Source of the DNA: Pseudomonas graminis
GTDB taxonomy: Bacteria > Pseudomonadota > Gammaproteobacteria > Pseudomonadales > Pseudomonadaceae
Length of the DNA: 64,000 bases
Direction of reading: 5' to 3'
Assembly: GCF_013201545.1 (NCBI RefSeq)
Contig: NZ_CP053746.1
Coordinates: 2,135,001-2,199,000 of the forward strand
The notes under the pieces were generated by a model. It made no database searches. It saw nothing but the letters and a program-made list of their open reading frames with translations, and was not told where the DNA came from. Made by a program: the position numbers and the translations under genes. Position 1 is the stretch's first letter, and each line of letters begins with the position of its first letter. Below are positions 62,575-64,000 of the stretch, one piece after another.

Positions 62575-63284
62575 TGACGTTACCGTCGGACCACGACCTT
62601 ATCGCGCCGAATGAACCCTTTGTATTGCCGGGCGCCGATCAGGACGTGTTCGGCGCGCTTCCGGCCGCACTGCGCCAGTGCCTGGCGAACGCTTCACGGG
62701 TCATCCTGATCGCCAACAACCCCGCCATTACTCAGGCCGATTTCGATGCGTTGGGCGTAGGCGCTGACGATGTGGTGGTCAGTTTCAATCTGTGCACCAA
62801 GGCCGCTCTGCTGAAGCCAGAAAGCGTCAACCTGTTCGTCCACGGCTTCAATGCGCCGGACCGTTACTTCTTCGGCCTGCCCGCAACCGCTGAGGTGCAA
62901 AGATTCGCTGCCCAGCCCGGCTCGCGCTGTTTCACGCTGTTGGTGGGCTGTGCCGTGCCGCTGTGCCCGCTGCCTGACGTTGCGCTGTATTGGGACCGCA
63001 TTCCGCTGCCCGCGCTGGCCGAGCATTACCCGGTCGACCGCCCCAACGGCAAACGTTTCGTGGGGCCCTCCACGGGTTTCAACGTGCTGGTGCTGCTCGA
63101 CTGGCTGCGGACCCATGCCGGTTACCGCTACAGACTCATGACCCTGGGTTTCTCAAACGAAGCCGGAAAGCTCTGGGGCGGCCACGCCTGGGACTATGAG
63201 CGCAACTGGCTGCTGGGCGCAGACGTTGAAGTGATCGCCCTCAAGCCCCGCAGCTGGTGGCGCAAGCTGCTATTTAGTAAATGA
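62574..63284 (+). CDS. GT29-like (sialyltransferase-like) protein, function unknown
   Basis: 236-residue cytoplasmic protein. RVILIANNPAI (near 42) followed by DDVVVSFN (near 66) resembles the large sialyl motif of GT29 enzymes (nucleotide-binding strand and RFN-like end). FVGPSTGFNVLVLLDWL (near 162) resembles the small sialyl motif, and LMTLGFSNEAGKLWGGHAWDYERNWL (about 188-213) resembles the motif III/VS region with His and Glu. The match is by pattern only. It is coupled to ssg by a one-base overlap. It may transfer Kdo or a similar acidic sugar to the core. Confidence 0.6.
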   Translation: MTLPSDHDLIAPNEPFVLPGADQDVFGALPAALRQCLANASRVILIANNPAITQADFDALGVGADDVVVSFNLCTKAALLKPESVNLFVHGFNAPDRYFFGLPATAEVQRFAAQPGSRCFTLLVGCAVPLCPLPDVALYWDRIPLPALAEHYPVDRPNGKRFVGPSTGFNVLVLLDWLRTHAGYRYRLMTLGFSNEAGKLWGGHAWDYERNWLLGADVEVIALKPRSWWRKLLFSK

Positions 63285-63351
63285 ACGAGGCCGTCCGCCG
63301 CTAGCGCGCGCGTGTCCAGGCGCATCGCCATTGATCCCGGAGAGTTTGTCA

Positions 63352-64000
63352 GTGCTGAACATTGCGGTCGCGTTTTTTGGTATCCCGCGAAACTCGGAGA
63401 TATGTTTTCCTTCCATCGAGGAAAATGTCCTTGGCCGGTTGCCGAAGGGCAGCAACGTCAAATGCTTTTACCACCTCTACAAGATCGACGAAGTGCACAA
63501 CCAGCGTTCGGCGGAGAAGGGCGAGCTGAAGGCGCAGAATTACGACGTTTTCCAGGCGATGACAGGGGTTCTCGAATCCACTGACGGCGTGCTGGATCGC
63601 TGGGATTTCGAGCGGGTCAAGGCGATGGGCGACACATGGGGGGACGAGCACGTTTCCCTACGCAACCTGATCTATCAGCTCAATTCCCTGCACACCGTGA
63701 CGGGCATGATGGAGTCGTTCGATCCAGACTTCGTGGTGTTTGTGCGCCCGGACAATTTCTTCCATTCGCCGCTGCCGGGTTATGTCTTTCATTCGCCGCA
63801 AGCCCGGCGGCTGAATGCCTATATCCCGGACTGGCAGTGGTGGGGCGGGTTGAATGACCGCTTCGCCATTTGTGGCCGCGACGTCTATCGGGCCTATGGC
63901 AAGCGGATTGAGCGCATCTTCGAATTCTGCGAGGCGACAGGCCGCAAGCTGCACTCGGAGCGTTTGCTCAAATACGCGCTGCTCAAGGCAGATGCCCGGG
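63352..64000 (+). CDS. Putative LPS glycosyltransferase, N-terminal part (cut by window end)
   Basis: A frame open from a GTG at 63352 (GGAG 9 bases upstream) to the window end, at least 216 residues, with no stop. It begins LNIAVAFFGIPRNSEICFPSIEENV; later segments include SFDPDFVVFVRPDNFFHSPL, IPDWQWWGGLNDRFAICGRDVYRAYGKRIE and HSERLLKYAL. This pattern (an RPDN acidic site, then a WGGLNDRFAICG block and an HSE-LL helix) is seen in LPS-linked glycosyltransferase-like proteins. The sugar is unknown. It follows the GT29-like gene by 67 bases. Confidence 0.7.
   Translation, partial: MLNIAVAFFGIPRNSEICFPSIEENVLGRLPKGSNVKCFYHLYKIDEVHNQRSAEKGELKAQNYDVFQAMTGVLESTDGVLDRWDFERVKAMGDTWGDEHVSLRNLIYQLNSLHTVTGMMESFDPDFVVFVRPDNFFHSPLPGYVFHSPQARRLNAYIPDWQWWGGLNDRFAICGRDVYRAYGKRIERIFEFCEATGRKLHSERLLKYALLKADAR

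Noticed and set aside
1..64000. tRNA, rRNA, CRISPR, prophage or insertion sequence
   Set aside because: No cloverleaf-like sequence, regular repeat-spacer array, integrase, phage structural gene or transposase was found on either strand by reading.

Overview
The window reads as a chromosomal segment of a Pseudomonas of the fluorescens/syringae type: high GC, Pseudomonas gene families throughout, intergenic REP-type palindromes, and two blocks whose gene content and order match known Pseudomonas loci. No rRNA, tRNA, CRISPR array, prophage or insertion sequence was recognised. Comparisons with P. aeruginosa are from memory of its gene order, not from a search.

Layout. (1) 1-12.8 kb, housekeeping and accessory genes: the end of an EAL protein, a YgjP-type metallohydrolase, a small winged-helix protein, an ElaA-type acetyltransferase, a periplasmic solute-binding protein, a YccS/FUSC membrane protein, a YhiN-type flavoprotein, RNA helicase DbpA, an MdtD-like exporter and a TldD/PmbA-type pair. 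(2) 13.1-23.8 kb, choline/glycine betaine metabolism: choline ABC transporter choXWV followed on the same strand by betI, betB and betA, with a divergent L-serine dehydratase and the AraC-type regulator gbdR. Together they import choline, oxidise it to betaine, and control and extend its catabolism to serine and pyruvate. (3) 23.9-34 kb: a small unknown protein, a candidate sRNA, rlmJ, msrA, a dipA-like c-di-GMP phosphodiesterase, and aceEF (pyruvate dehydrogenase) with twin palindromic operators in the aceE-glnE divergent region. (4) 34.3-64 kb: glnE, then the LPS core locus. This holds heptosyltransferases waaF and waaC, glucosyltransferase waaG, kinases waaP and wapP, two more kinase-fold proteins, a carbamoyltransferase, glycosyltransferases, msbA, mig-14, a PIG-L deacetylase, hldE, ssg, a GT29-like protein and a partial glycosyltransferase cut by the window end.

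The most unusual item is a 6-kb antisense gene (44.5-50.5 kb) inside the LPS core locus, between the last kinase gene and the carbamoyltransferase gene. It encodes a toxin-like protein of about 2,000 residues. Its C-terminal half carries the same domain twice; the first copy has lost every candidate catalytic position that the second keeps. Other points of note are an unannotated sRNA-like unit upstream of rlmJ, five kinase-fold proteins in the LPS locus of which two lack the catalytic aspartate, and a sialyltransferase-like (GT29-like) protein.

Start codons were chosen by ribosome binding site and family length. Several genes use TTG or GTG starts (yhiN-like, dbpA, betA, aceF, waaC, the carbamoyltransferase, the GT2 gene and the last partial gene).
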